Below are positions 25,262 through 32,563 of a stretch of 64,000 bases of DNA, in pieces (within the stretch, counting starts at the first letter, position 1; the number at the start of each line of letters is the position of its first letter). The notes below the pieces were generated by a model that did no database searches, had not been told where the DNA came from, and saw nothing but the letters and a program-made list of their open reading frames with translations. Position numbers and translations under genes: made by a program. The stretch is from Gemmatimonadota bacterium (GTDB lineage: Bacteria; Gemmatimonadota; Gemmatimonadetes; Longimicrobiales; Gaopeijiaceae), in the NCBI GenBank assembly GCA_027623325.1, contig JAQBXY010000018.1:1-64000 (forward strand), read 5' to 3'.

Positions 25262-26839
25262 TCAGTAGCGGGGTCCCCAGACCCTCTTGAACAGCCGGAT
25301 CCCGGCCTCGACCCGAGTTGTGGCGGGTGTAGCGCCCCCACTCCCGTGCACCGTCCGCAGCACGCGCAGGTGAAACTCGAGGGGTCGGGTCGTCTCTCCG
25401 GCGAGCCATCGGTCGACCGTTTGGTATCGAATCCCTCCACCGATCTGATGCGCTTTCAGTCTCGAGGCCATATCGAGTAGAGTCGGGTCGAGACCGGACG
25501 ATGCATCCACGAGCCCGAAGGCGTCGCTTCCCTTGCGGAAGAATCGGTATTCCCCCGTTAGAGCGAGTTCGTCGCTGAGCCGAAGCGCAGGCCTGATATC
25601 GATCGCCAGGTACGACCCCGGCTTCCACGTCACTTCCTGAAGGGTTTCGATCGGGGCCAGGACGAGGGCGACCGGGGCGACGCGCTTCACGACTACGGTC
25701 GCGTCCTGGATCCCGTAGCGAATCCCGGCATCGAGACCGAGCCGCTCGCCGAGGGTCAACGACCCGATCAGTCGGCCTTCTTTGTCCGTCTGGCCGTCTC
25801 CGATTCCGATGTCGAAGAGCACGTTCGGGTCCTCGGGCAGACCCGTGGGCAATCGGACGATCAAGCCCCCGATGAATCGATAACCGAAGTGTGGGCGCTT
25901 CTTTTCAGGATCGGGCGTAAGGTTGTCGATGAGGCGGACGAGGGCCGACACCTCAACGTCGCCCACGCTCCAAAGCCCTTTGCGTGACTGGAGTGGGGTC
26001 GCCTCGATGCCGGCGCCGGCCACCCCTGGCAGCAGAGGGAAATCCGCTGGCATCAGCCACTCTGTGGCGAGCAGCATCGGCAGCGGGAGACCCACGAGGC
26101 CCGCTGCGAGCAGATCTGCGTGCAGGGCCGCAGCGGTCAGCAGAATCGCATCAGCGGTCGACGAGCCCGACCTCGGGAAGAAGGGGGAAGCCTCATAGGC
26201 TCCAGTCGAGAATGCCTCGAAGCCGCGTGCCCGATCGGCAAGGCCTTGAGCCGAGGTGCATGCACCACCAGGACCCGCCCCGCAGATCGTAGCTGCGTAC
26301 CCCTGGGCGGCGGCCGACGCCGTACCGGTCGACGCGATGAAGGCGTCGACGCCAGTCCTGTTTGCCAGGCGGGGGTTCAACCCGAGGTCGCCGTTCACGG
26401 TGTCCGGCGAGAAGAGCGCGTCGACAGTGGTCCGGCCCCGTGCCCATGGCACGATGACCCCGATCGTGAGCCAGTCCTGGACACCGAAATGGCCGCCGAG
26501 GTCGACCTGAGTCACTTCCTGCCGGATCCTCCCTTCCGATGAACCCAGAACCGGGGTGTAGCCTGGCGCGCCGAGCAGGTCCCCGACAAGGCTCGAAAGA
26601 GTGCTGATGCCCGGGAACAGCGTTAGGGCGGTTGGATCTGTCAGATCTAGGCCAAGCGGCTGCTCCCCGATCGTCCCGTCCGCGAGGCGTGCGTAACGGC
26701 TGTCCCACGACGTCGAGTGAGGGTGTGCCTGGAGCCGGAGGTACCCTCGGGGGGCGAGGGTCTGATCAATGAACTGGGCATCGATCGATTGACCGGCAAC
26801 CAGAGTCGCGATGAGCGCGGAGATCAGACTACGACGCAT
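25262..26839 (-). CDS. Outer-membrane beta-barrel protein, unknown function
   Basis: The 525-residue protein has a signal peptide (MRRSLISALIATLVAGQSID, cleavage near AQF). Many alternating strands follow, such as QEVTQVDLGGHFGVQDWLTI, RPHFGYRFIGGLIVRLPTG and RLGLDAGIRYGIQDATVVV, and the protein ends in an aromatic residue (RVWGPRY), as barrels do. It resembles putative transporters or meta-pathway-type barrels common in this group. It is transcribed against recN. The substrate is unknown. Confidence 0.65.
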   Translation of the reverse strand: MRRSLISALIATLVAGQSIDAQFIDQTLAPRGYLRLQAHPHSTSWDSRYARLADGTIGEQPLGLDLTDPTALTLFPGISTLSSLVGDLLGAPGYTPVLGSSEGRIRQEVTQVDLGGHFGVQDWLTIGVIVPWARGRTTVDALFSPDTVNGDLGLNPRLANRTGVDAFIASTGTASAAAQGYAATICGAGPGGACTSAQGLADRARGFEAFSTGAYEASPFFPRSGSSTADAILLTAAALHADLLAAGLVGLPLPMLLATEWLMPADFPLLPGVAGAGIEATPLQSRKGLWSVGDVEVSALVRLIDNLTPDPEKKRPHFGYRFIGGLIVRLPTGLPEDPNVLFDIGIGDGQTDKEGRLIGSLTLGERLGLDAGIRYGIQDATVVVKRVAPVALVLAPIETLQEVTWKPGSYLAIDIRPALRLSDELALTGEYRFFRKGSDAFGLVDASSGLDPTLLDMASRLKAHQIGGGIRYQTVDRWLAGETTRPLEFHLRVLRTVHGSGGATPATTRVEAGIRLFKRVWGPRY

Positions 26840-27022
26840 GCATTACCCGAAGGAAAACGGTCCGATCCGAGGCAGATAAACTCATGTTTCCGTGAAGCGC
26901 CGACCGAGCGATCGGCCGCACAACATAAGGGCTTACGGGAATCCGAGGAACTCGGTTCCCGCCTCAGAAAAGCCATTGACCGTCTCGGAGCATTGGTCTA
27001 GCTTCGTAACCGCATCACCCAT

Positions 27023-27095
27023 GCGGGAATAGCTCAGTTGGTAGAGCACAACCTTGCCAAGGTTGGGGTCGCCGGTTCGAGTCCGGTTTCCCGCT
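27023..27095 (+). tRNA. tRNA-Gly (GCC)
   Basis: A complete cloverleaf can be drawn. The acceptor stem GCGGGAA pairs with TTCCCGC, the D-arm is GCTC..GAGC, the anticodon stem CAACC/GGTTG has loop TTGCCAA (anticodon GCC), and the T-arm is GCCGG-TTCGAGT-CCGGT. CCA is not encoded. A strong terminator follows. Confidence 0.95.
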
Positions 27096-27107
27096 CTGGT
27101 GCAGGTA

Positions 27108-27147
27108 GAAGCCCTCCAGGTCTCACGACCCGGGGGGCTTCTTTTTT
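27108..27147 (+). terminator. Intrinsic terminator after tRNA-Gly
   Basis: GAAGCCCTCC (27108-27117) pairs with GGGGGGCTTC (27132-27141) over ten pairs with one G-U, followed by six T residues. Confidence 0.85.
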
Positions 27148-27219
27148 GTTCGAGGCTACTCCACCCGCCGAAGCGTCGTGACCCTCGTTTCTGCCTCCGC
27201 CAAGGAGGTGCGCGTGACC

Positions 27220-27345
27220 ACGAGCCTGCACGCTGTAGTGTTGTTCCGTGAACACGTAGAGTCCCGGCTCGGGCGTTCCGTTCACCCACGAGGAGTCTCC
27301 ACGTTCATACGACCGCTCCACGACCTCCCACACCGTGCCCGCCAT
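27220..27345 (-). pseudogene. Truncated lipocalin-like gene (5-prime fragment)
   Basis: On the reverse strand, ATG 27345 opens a frame that reads GTVWEVVERSYERGDSSWVN, then PEPGLYVFTEQHYSVQ. This matches the first strands of lipocalin-like domains (GTW...PGLYIFT.KHYS). The similarity stops after about 40 residues, and the frame then runs antisense through a terminator and tRNA-Gly. The rest of the gene is absent, probably removed by rearrangement at the tRNA locus. Confidence 0.5.
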
Positions 27346-27487
27346 TTGGCGTGTCCTTGTCAGGAGGCGCTCCGAAGCAGGACAAGTGGCCCGAGAAGGC
27401 CAGGGCGCACAAGAGTTCGCGCCTTCCAGTTCATCGGCCTCCGGTATTGTGGCATCATCCGCAGAAGTTAGGTTTCAGCCCTGTTGA

Positions 27488-27521
27488 GAGGGGGCGTCAG
27501 CCTGCGAGCCTACGCCCCCTC
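27488..27521. other. Perfect 10 bp inverted repeat upstream of tRNA-Cys
   Basis: GAGGGGGCGT (27488-27497) pairs with ACGCCCCCTC (27512-27521) around a 14-base loop, ending 9 bases before tRNA-Cys. There is no T-run. It could be a processing stem or protein-binding site. The rest of 27149-27530, apart from the lipocalin fragment, shows no gene. Confidence 0.5.
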
Positions 27522-27530
27522 GATACGTTC

Positions 27531-27601
27531 GGCGCCGTGGCCAAGTGGTAAGGCGGAGGACTGCAAATCCTCTATCCCCGGTTCGAATCCGGGCGGCGCC
27601 T
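27531..27601 (+). tRNA. tRNA-Cys (GCA)
   Basis: The cloverleaf is complete. The acceptor stem GGCGCCG pairs with CGGCGCC, with a short D-arm (GCC..GGC), anticodon stem GAGGA/TCCTC with loop CTGCAAA (anticodon GCA), and T-arm CCCGG-TTCGAAT-CCGGG. Its 3-prime part is repeated exactly 6.36 kb downstream, so it is the integration site of the island. Confidence 0.95.
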
Positions 27602-27609
27602 CTGGGTTT
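27559..27609 (+). repeat. attL: 3-prime part of tRNA-Cys, 51 bp direct repeat
   Basis: This 51-base segment runs from GACTGCAAATCC in the anticodon arm to CTCTGGGTTT past the tRNA end. It is identical to 33916-33966. Integration kept the tRNA gene intact. The tyrosine recombinase gene begins about 300 bases inside the repeat. Confidence 0.9.
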
Positions 27610-27676
27610 GTGAAGGTTCGGACCCTCAGATTGTGCCGCCATTGTGCCGTAACCGTCCCGTGCTTCTAATTAGGAC

Positions 27677-27912
27677 ATGAGCAAGACACGGGAGGACGCG
27701 ATGCGGCAGGCGCTAGATTTGGCTCCGCTTTCCGTGCTCGCGCTGGCCACCGAGGCCGGCGTCTCGGCATGATCCAGAGCGGCGAGCGCTCGGCGACTGT
27801 CGCCACCACGAAGGCGGTGGCCGACGCGCTCGAGCGGCTCTCTGGCCGGCATGACGAGGCCGCCCGCGTTCTCCGCGACGCACTCGAGGCGACGGAGGGC
27901 GACGATGCCTAG
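27677..27912 (+). pseudogene. Small HTH regulator split by a frameshift
   Basis: Two overlapping frames, 27677-27772 (31 residues) and 27769-27912 (47 residues), together read as one helix-turn-helix protein: LAPLSVLALATEAGVS, then MIQSGERSATVATTKAVADA and LERLSGRHDEAARVLRDALE. The frames meet at an ATGA, so one base appears lost in the HTH turn. Either the gene is broken or the two pieces are translationally coupled. A DNA-binding protein just upstream of an integrase would fit a directionality or regulatory factor. Confidence 0.6.
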
Positions 27913-29116
27913 GACGGGAACCGGCAGGATCTACAGGCGCAGCATCTTCGTGGACGTGGACGGGAGCCCCTGCAAGAAGTCCGACCCGGGCGCCGTTGCG
28001 CGAGAGCTTCCGACGTGGTGGATCGACTACAGCTTCCGCGGCAAGCGCTACCGGGAGTCGAGCGAGTCGGAGAAGAAGAAGGACGCGACCGACCTCCTCC
28101 GGAAGCGCATGGCCGAGGTGGGCAGCGGTACGCTCATCGGCCCCACGGAGGAGAAGGTCACCTTCGAGGATCTCGCCGACATGATCGAGACCGATTACAC
28201 GGTCAACGGCCGGCGCTCGGGTGGCCGGCTCAAGACGTCGCTGACCCACCTCCGCGGCGTGTTCGGCACCTCACGCGCTATCGACATCACGAGCGACCGC
28301 GTGAACCGCTACATCGCGGCCCGCCAGAAAGAGGGCGCGGCGAACGCGTCCATCCAGAAGGAGCTGGCCGCGCTCAAGCGCGCCTTCAACCTCGCGGTCC
28401 AGGCGCGGCGCCTGAGCACGAGGCCGTACATCCCGGGCGTGAAGGTCGACAACGCGCGCCAGGGCTTCTTCGAGTGGGCCGAGTTGGAGAAGGTGGTCGC
28501 CGAGCTGCCCGAGGCGCTCCGGCCCGTCGTGCGCTTCGCGGCGCTCACCGGCTGGAGGAAGGCGGAGTGTCTATCCCTCCAGTGGTCCCAGGTCGACTTC
28601 AAGGCGGGCGAGGTGCGGCTCTGGACGTCCAAGAATGACGAGGGCCGCTCGTTCCCCTTCCGCTCGCTACCGCCGCTCGAGGCGCTCCTCGAAGAGCAGC
28701 GCGAGCGCACCCGCGCACTGGAGCGCGACGCGGGCGAGATCATCACGCACGTCTTCCACCGGCACCACCGGACCAAGGAAGGGCGCGTCGCCTGGGTGCG
28801 GCCCATCCGGACGTTTCAGAAGGCTTGGGACGAAGCGTGCGACCGCGCCGGGCTCACTGGCTGGCTCTTCCATGACCTGCGACGGACCGCCGTTCGCGGT
28901 CTTGAGCGCGCCGGCGTACCCCGCTCTGTCGCCATGAAGCTGACGGGCCACAAGACTGAGGCAGTCTATCGCCGCTATGCGATCGCGGACGCGAAGTCAC
29001 TCGAGGAGGGCGTCGAGAAGCTCGCCCGGCTGCACGCATCCGACGCGACGAAGCGCAGCAAGGTGGTGCGGATGCGCAAGTCCGCACGGCAGGGGCTTCT
29101 CGCGCCCGGTCATTGA
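27905..29116 (+). CDS. Tyrosine recombinase (integrase) of the tRNA-Cys island
   Basis: Catalyses site-specific integration and excision. The 403 residues include an N-terminal arm-type and SAM-like core-binding region (FEDLADMIETDYTVNGR, ALKRAFNLAVQARRLS) and the catalytic domain: Arg in AALTGWRKAECLSLQWSQVD, Lys in TSKNDEGRSFPF, HDLRRT in WLFHDLRRTAVRGLERAGV, and KLTGHKTEAVYRRYAI with the second His and the nucleophile Tyr. ATG 27905 overlaps the HTH gene end. It lies beside attL at tRNA-Cys, as expected for the cognate recombinase. Confidence 0.93.
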   Translation: MPRTGTGRIYRRSIFVDVDGSPCKKSDPGAVARELPTWWIDYSFRGKRYRESSESEKKKDATDLLRKRMAEVGSGTLIGPTEEKVTFEDLADMIETDYTVNGRRSGGRLKTSLTHLRGVFGTSRAIDITSDRVNRYIAARQKEGAANASIQKELAALKRAFNLAVQARRLSTRPYIPGVKVDNARQGFFEWAELEKVVAELPEALRPVVRFAALTGWRKAECLSLQWSQVDFKAGEVRLWTSKNDEGRSFPFRSLPPLEALLEEQRERTRALERDAGEIITHVFHRHHRTKEGRVAWVRPIRTFQKAWDEACDRAGLTGWLFHDLRRTAVRGLERAGVPRSVAMKLTGHKTEAVYRRYAIADAKSLEEGVEKLARLHASDATKRSKVVRMRKSARQGLLAPGH

Positions 29117-29196
29117 AGAGTGCCCAGCCTTGGACGTGCGTTGGCTCGCACGGCGGCTCGGCCTGGATGTGACACTCGAGCCGTTGAAGCGCCCCT

Positions 29197-30069
29197 TCAG
29201 GACGGCGGACGCGGCACGAGCACCGGGGTCGAGGCCTTGTAGGCCTCGTAGCCCGGGTCCCCACCCCACTTCTCATCGGCCCTCTGCTCCAGCAGGGGAA
29301 TGCCGCTCACCTTCGTGAGCAGCAGGGTCACGAAGACGGGTGAGATCAGCGTGACGTACTGCCAGCCCTGGAGTGCGGGCGCGGCGATGACGGCGACCCC
29401 TATCCAGAGAAGGATCTCCCCGAAGTAGTTCGGGTGCCGGGACCAGGCCCACAGGCCGGAGTCGATGAACCTGCCCTTGTTCTCGGGCTGGGCGCGGAAG
29501 CTGCCCTTCTGACGATCCGCAACGACCTCGATGCCGAACCCCGCGATCCAGAGGGCCAGGCCCGCCCACGCGAAGAAGCCGAGCGGGACCGAACGTTGGG
29601 ACGCGATAGCTGCGAGGGCGGCACCCATCGTGAAGCAGACCCATACGCCCTGAATGGTCCACACGCCGAAGAAACGTATGGGGGAGGTCTTGATCTCGTC
29701 GAAGCGGCGGTCGGAACCGGCCTTCTGGATCCGTCCGAAGAGGAAGACGCCGAGCCGCGCGGCCCAGACGGCGACGAGTACGGCGAGTAGGCCGGAACGG
29801 GCGTCGGCCGGGGGGCCGACCCCAATGGCGACCCCGATGACCGTCAGATAAGTCAGGCTGCCCGTCAGGTCGAAGAAGTGCTCCGTGCGCATGAGGTAGG
29901 CGGGCACGAAAGCGACCCACTGAATCGCGACGGCCAAAGCCACGCACAGCGAGAAGAGGGGAATCGTCCCGACGACGGCTCCGCCCTGGCTCCCGGCGTA
30001 GGCGAGGCCCGCTACGAGCGCGAGTGCGATGGGCAGCGCAATGAAGCGCTTCGTTTCGGCTTCTGTCAT
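29197..30069 (-). CDS. DUF1295 family membrane protein (steroid 5-alpha-reductase-like)
   Basis: A 290-residue protein with about seven hydrophobic helices and the family hallmark SGLWAWSRHPNYFGEILLWI (residues ~207-226), shared with steroid 5-alpha-reductase and isoprenylcysteine-methyltransferase-like membrane enzymes. Family members may act on lipids with NADPH or SAM, but their function is unproven. DUF1295 genes frequently accompany light-responsive CarH/LitR regulators with FAD oxidoreductases and fatty-acid cyclopropanation genes, which matches this island. Confidence 0.8.
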   Translation of the reverse strand: MTEAETKRFIALPIALALVAGLAYAGSQGGAVVGTIPLFSLCVALAVAIQWVAFVPAYLMRTEHFFDLTGSLTYLTVIGVAIGVGPPADARSGLLAVLVAVWAARLGVFLFGRIQKAGSDRRFDEIKTSPIRFFGVWTIQGVWVCFTMGAALAAIASQRSVPLGFFAWAGLALWIAGFGIEVVADRQKGSFRAQPENKGRFIDSGLWAWSRHPNYFGEILLWIGVAVIAAPALQGWQYVTLISPVFVTLLLTKVSGIPLLEQRADEKWGGDPGYEAYKASTPVLVPRPPS

Positions 30070-30117
30070 ATGCCCGCCTCGGCGGAATCGGTTGTCGGCA
30101 CGTTAGGAGTCGTCCGC

Positions 30118-30909
30118 CTACCAGCGCCAGACGACGGACGCCACTGCGTAGTGCAGCCAGGCGAAAGAATAGACGGGATCTACGTCGGCGCCGCCTTCGA
30201 GGGTGCGGTACCCGGCTCGGATCGACCAACGATGATCCAGGTCGTAACCCAACTTCAACGACGCGTCGACCGCTCGCCCCGGGCCACCGGCGAGCGCGTC
30301 CGCGTCGAAGGAGACGCTCCACCGAGAGCCAGGCCGCCAATCACCGGCCAGGTGGAGCAGGGGGACGAACCCCAGGTCGTCCTTGCGACTGGTGGTGGAG
30401 CCCTGAACCAATCGGATGGACGCATCGCGCACCTTGGCCGTGAGCCCCAACCAGGCCGTCGTCCGATCACCGGAGTGAAAGCGCCACCGGTACGACAGGC
30501 GGTAGGAGTTGAAGGTGTAGGTCGCGTCGAGAGGCGCGCCGCCGGTGTAGGACGCTCCAGCAAAGCTCAGTGGTCCGGCGGCCGCACCCGTTTCCGTGAG
30601 GGAAAAGGGGGCGAGCAGCAGGCGCACCCCGTGGCGTTCGGAGAGATGCCACGTGACGTACACTCTGCCGGCGGCCCAGGGGCCTGCGCCGGCGAGATCG
30701 GAGAGGGAGAAGCGCGTGGCGGTGCCGTCGTTCGGAATCTCGACATCGTTGTAGCTCTGCCAGGCGGCTCCGCCCTCCAGCTCGACTTCCAGTGGAGAGT
30801 TCTGTGCAGTGACGGCACCCGAGAAGCCCGCCGCTGCCGCCCAAGTGAGGGCGAGGGCGCTCCCGCGACGCACCCGCGACGCCCGTCCCCTCCTCGCCGA
30901 ACCCATCAT
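30118..30909 (-). CDS. Outer-membrane beta-barrel-like exported protein
   Basis: This 263-residue protein has a signal peptide (basic start, SALALTWAAAAGFSGAV, cleavage near TAQ). Repeated amphipathic strands follow: TWHLSERHGVRLLLAPFSL, YTFNSYRLSYRWRFHSG, WLGLTAKVRDASIRLV and WSIRAGYRTLEGG, ending in an aromatic residue (VVWRW). It starts at 30909, overlapping the stop of the upstream membrane gene (ATGA), so the two are an operon. Function unknown. Confidence 0.7.
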   Translation of the reverse strand: MMGSARRGRASRVRRGSALALTWAAAAGFSGAVTAQNSPLEVELEGGAAWQSYNDVEIPNDGTATRFSLSDLAGAGPWAAGRVYVTWHLSERHGVRLLLAPFSLTETGAAAGPLSFAGASYTGGAPLDATYTFNSYRLSYRWRFHSGDRTTAWLGLTAKVRDASIRLVQGSTTSRKDDLGFVPLLHLAGDWRPGSRWSVSFDADALAGGPGRAVDASLKLGYDLDHRWSIRAGYRTLEGGADVDPVYSFAWLHYAVASVVWRW

Positions 30910-31433
30910 GCCTCCTCCACGATCATCTGATTCTCGTGATGGAATGTGGATCCGACGAAGCGGACGAAGATGAAGCCGGCCTGACAGATGTTTGCGATCA
31001 ACGCGGTCACGTAGAGAGCGGCGGCGTTGCCGAAGGAGAACCCGAGCACCACCGCGAGGAGGCTGATCTGCTCCAGTGCCTCGAGCACCGAGAACAGGCT
31101 CACCGCGAGACGATCCGGCTCGAAAGCCCCCTTCACAGGGGCATAGGCACGGACGAACGAGACGATGATCCCGTTGTCGAAGATCAGAAAGGCGAAGGCG
31201 GCCAGCCGCCAAGCGAGCTCAGTCTCCATGCCAAAGCCCGCGATGCCGATCGGAATCAGCGCCGCGGCTACACCCGAGACGCTGCTCGAGATCACGAGCC
31301 GGAGGCGGAGAAGATCGTGCAACGCATCCGTGGGTCGGCCGCTCTTCCTGCGAAGGGCGCTGACCAGCGCGGCGAAGCCCGCGAACGCCGCACAGATCTC
31401 GGCGAGCGATAGGAGCGTCTCAGTGTTCGGCAT
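30906..31433 (-). CDS. Four-to-five-helix membrane protein, unknown
   Basis: The 175-residue protein has hydrophobic segments at about residues 8-26 (LSLAEICAAFAGFAALVSA), 48-66, 76-95, 116-133 and 137-158. The N-terminal LLSLAEICAAFAGFAALVSA motif recurs in a group of unnamed bacterial membrane proteins. The start ATG 31433 faces the divergent SDR stub across a 123-base regulatory spacer. It is translationally coupled to the outer-membrane gene that follows. Confidence 0.65.
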   Translation of the reverse strand: MPNTETLLSLAEICAAFAGFAALVSALRRKSGRPTDALHDLLRLRLVISSSVSGVAAALIPIGIAGFGMETELAWRLAAFAFLIFDNGIIVSFVRAYAPVKGAFEPDRLAVSLFSVLEALEQISLLAVVLGFSFGNAAALYVTALIANICQAGFIFVRFVGSTFHHENQMIVEEA

Positions 31434-31477
31434 CTTCGTTCCTGGGTCCGGGCCTTTGTAAGTGTTGGACAAAAGTA

Positions 31478-31495
31478 CTACAAAGGCTGTACGCG
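31478..31495. promoter_or_regulatory. Putative CarH-like operator upstream of the SDR stub and membrane gene
   Basis: ACAAAGGCTGTAC (31480-31492) matches ACACAGGCTGTAC (32531-32543) in the regulator promoter at 12 of 13 bases. MerR-type CarH/LitR regulators bind sites containing GTAC/TACA half-sites. It sits in the divergent spacer 31434-31556, next to TTGGAC (31465-31470). Confidence 0.45.
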
Positions 31496-31556
31496 AACAA
31501 GTGCTACGTATACAATTACGGCATCTACTTGAACACCTCCTATACAAGCTGGGATC

Positions 31557-31664
31557 ATGACCGCTGAAGCCTCCGATCGCGCGCCCCATGCATCGCCTCT
31601 GATTCTCGTGACCGGCGCGACCGGGTACGTTGGAGGCCGTCTGGTGGAGCGTTGTATACGATGA
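31557..31664 (+). pseudogene. Truncated NAD(P)-binding SDR/NmrA-like gene (N-terminal stub)
   Basis: ATG 31557 opens a frame reading ASPLILVTGATGYVGGRLVE, the Rossmann GxTGxxG motif of atypical short-chain dehydrogenases. It breaks off at ~31651 and meets a stop at 31662. The sequence runs directly into the tail-less end of the opposing FAD oxidoreductase stub, so a deletion has removed the rest of both genes. Confidence 0.7.
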
Positions 31665-31833
31665 AGCCCGTGTCGACCGCCTGAGGGTGTCCGGCGTCGT
31701 CGACGAGATCGATGGTGTTGGCGTGCCCTCCGATCCTGTCGCGGGCCTCGAACACCGTGACCTAGTGCGTGCGGTGCAGGAGGTGAGCGGCGACGAGCCC
31801 GGATACGCCACTACCTATGATCGCGATGCGCAT
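31655..31833 (-). pseudogene. Truncated FAD-dependent amine-oxidase-like gene (N-terminal stub)
   Basis: From ATG 31833 on the reverse strand the frame gives MRIAIIGSGVSGLVAAHLLH, an internal TAG stop, then VTVFEARDRIGGHANTIDLV and VDTGFIVYN. This is the FAD-binding GxGxxG plus ExRxRxGG region of NAD(P)/FAD-dependent amine-oxidase-type proteins. It carries both a nonsense codon and a loss of everything after residue ~60. Such oxidoreductases usually stand next to CarH/LitR genes. Confidence 0.7.
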
Positions 31834-31942
31834 GACCTGGCCTCGGTGTCGGGGAGCGAAGTGGGTGGCGGGGGCGGACAGGTGCGGCGGCCGACCGTGG
31901 TCGACCGCCGCGTCTCATTACAGCGCAGCATCGATAGCTCGC

Positions 31943-32431
31943 TTACATCCCCGGCGGGAGCATGACCGTATCGATGATGTGGATGACGCCGTTCGATGCG
32001 GCGACGTCCGCGGTGGTGACCTTGGATCCGCCGACGTAGACGCTCCCCATCCTCACCTCGATCGGCGCATCGATTCCGGCCAAGGTCATGGCCCTCGAGA
32101 GGTCTACCACTGCGTCGGCCATCACCCGGCCCGAAACCACGTGGTAGGTCAGGACGCGGGTCAGTGCTTCCTTATCCGCCAGAAGCGCCTCGACCGTGCC
32201 CGCGGGGAGCTTGGCGAACGCCTCGTCCGTGGGCGCAAACACCGTGAACGGCCCGGCGCCCTGGAGCACGCCGATGAGGTCGGCCGCTTCGAGCGCCGCG
32301 GCAAGGGTGGTGAAAGCGCCCGCTTCGACGGCGGTGGCCACGATGTCCATATCGGTACTCTGGGCGTCCGCAGCGCTAGGGGCCAACGCGAGCGCGGTTA
32401 CCGCCGCTGCAACTGTGATTTTCCGGATCAT
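31943..32431 (-). CDS. Secreted fasciclin-domain protein
   Basis: This 162-residue protein has a signal peptide (MIRKITVAAAVTALALAPSA, cleavage near ADAQ). One FAS1 domain follows, with FTTLAAALEAADLIGVLQGA, GPFTVFAPTDEAFAKLPAGT and LTYHVVSGRVM, and it closes with ASNGVIHIIDTVMLPPGM. FAS1 proteins are extracellular adhesion or matrix proteins. It is divergent from the CarH-like regulator across a 132-base spacer, so light control is likely. Confidence 0.93.
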   Translation of the reverse strand: MIRKITVAAAVTALALAPSAADAQSTDMDIVATAVEAGAFTTLAAALEAADLIGVLQGAGPFTVFAPTDEAFAKLPAGTVEALLADKEALTRVLTYHVVSGRVMADAVVDLSRAMTLAGIDAPIEVRMGSVYVGGSKVTTADVAASNGVIHIIDTVMLPPGM

Positions 32432-32527
32432 GTCTAGAACCGCCTGTCTCTTGAGTCGTGTGTAGAACGATTGTCCAGTAATCCTACGTCGTGTGACTGT
32501 GTTGTCAAGGTAATGACGCGCAAAGAT

Positions 32528-32556
32528 TTGACACAGGCTGTACATCGCTGCATTCT
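32528..32556 (+). promoter_or_regulatory. Promoter of the CarH-like gene with embedded operator
   Basis: TTGACA (32528-32533) and CATTCT (32551-32556) are separated by 17 bases, and the shared ACACAGGCTGTAC motif overlaps the minus-35 and spacer. Only 7 bases separate the minus-10 from ATG 32564, so the transcript would be nearly leaderless. Operator placement within the promoter is typical of MerR-family autoregulation. Confidence 0.5.
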
Positions 32557-32563
32557 CGAGCTC

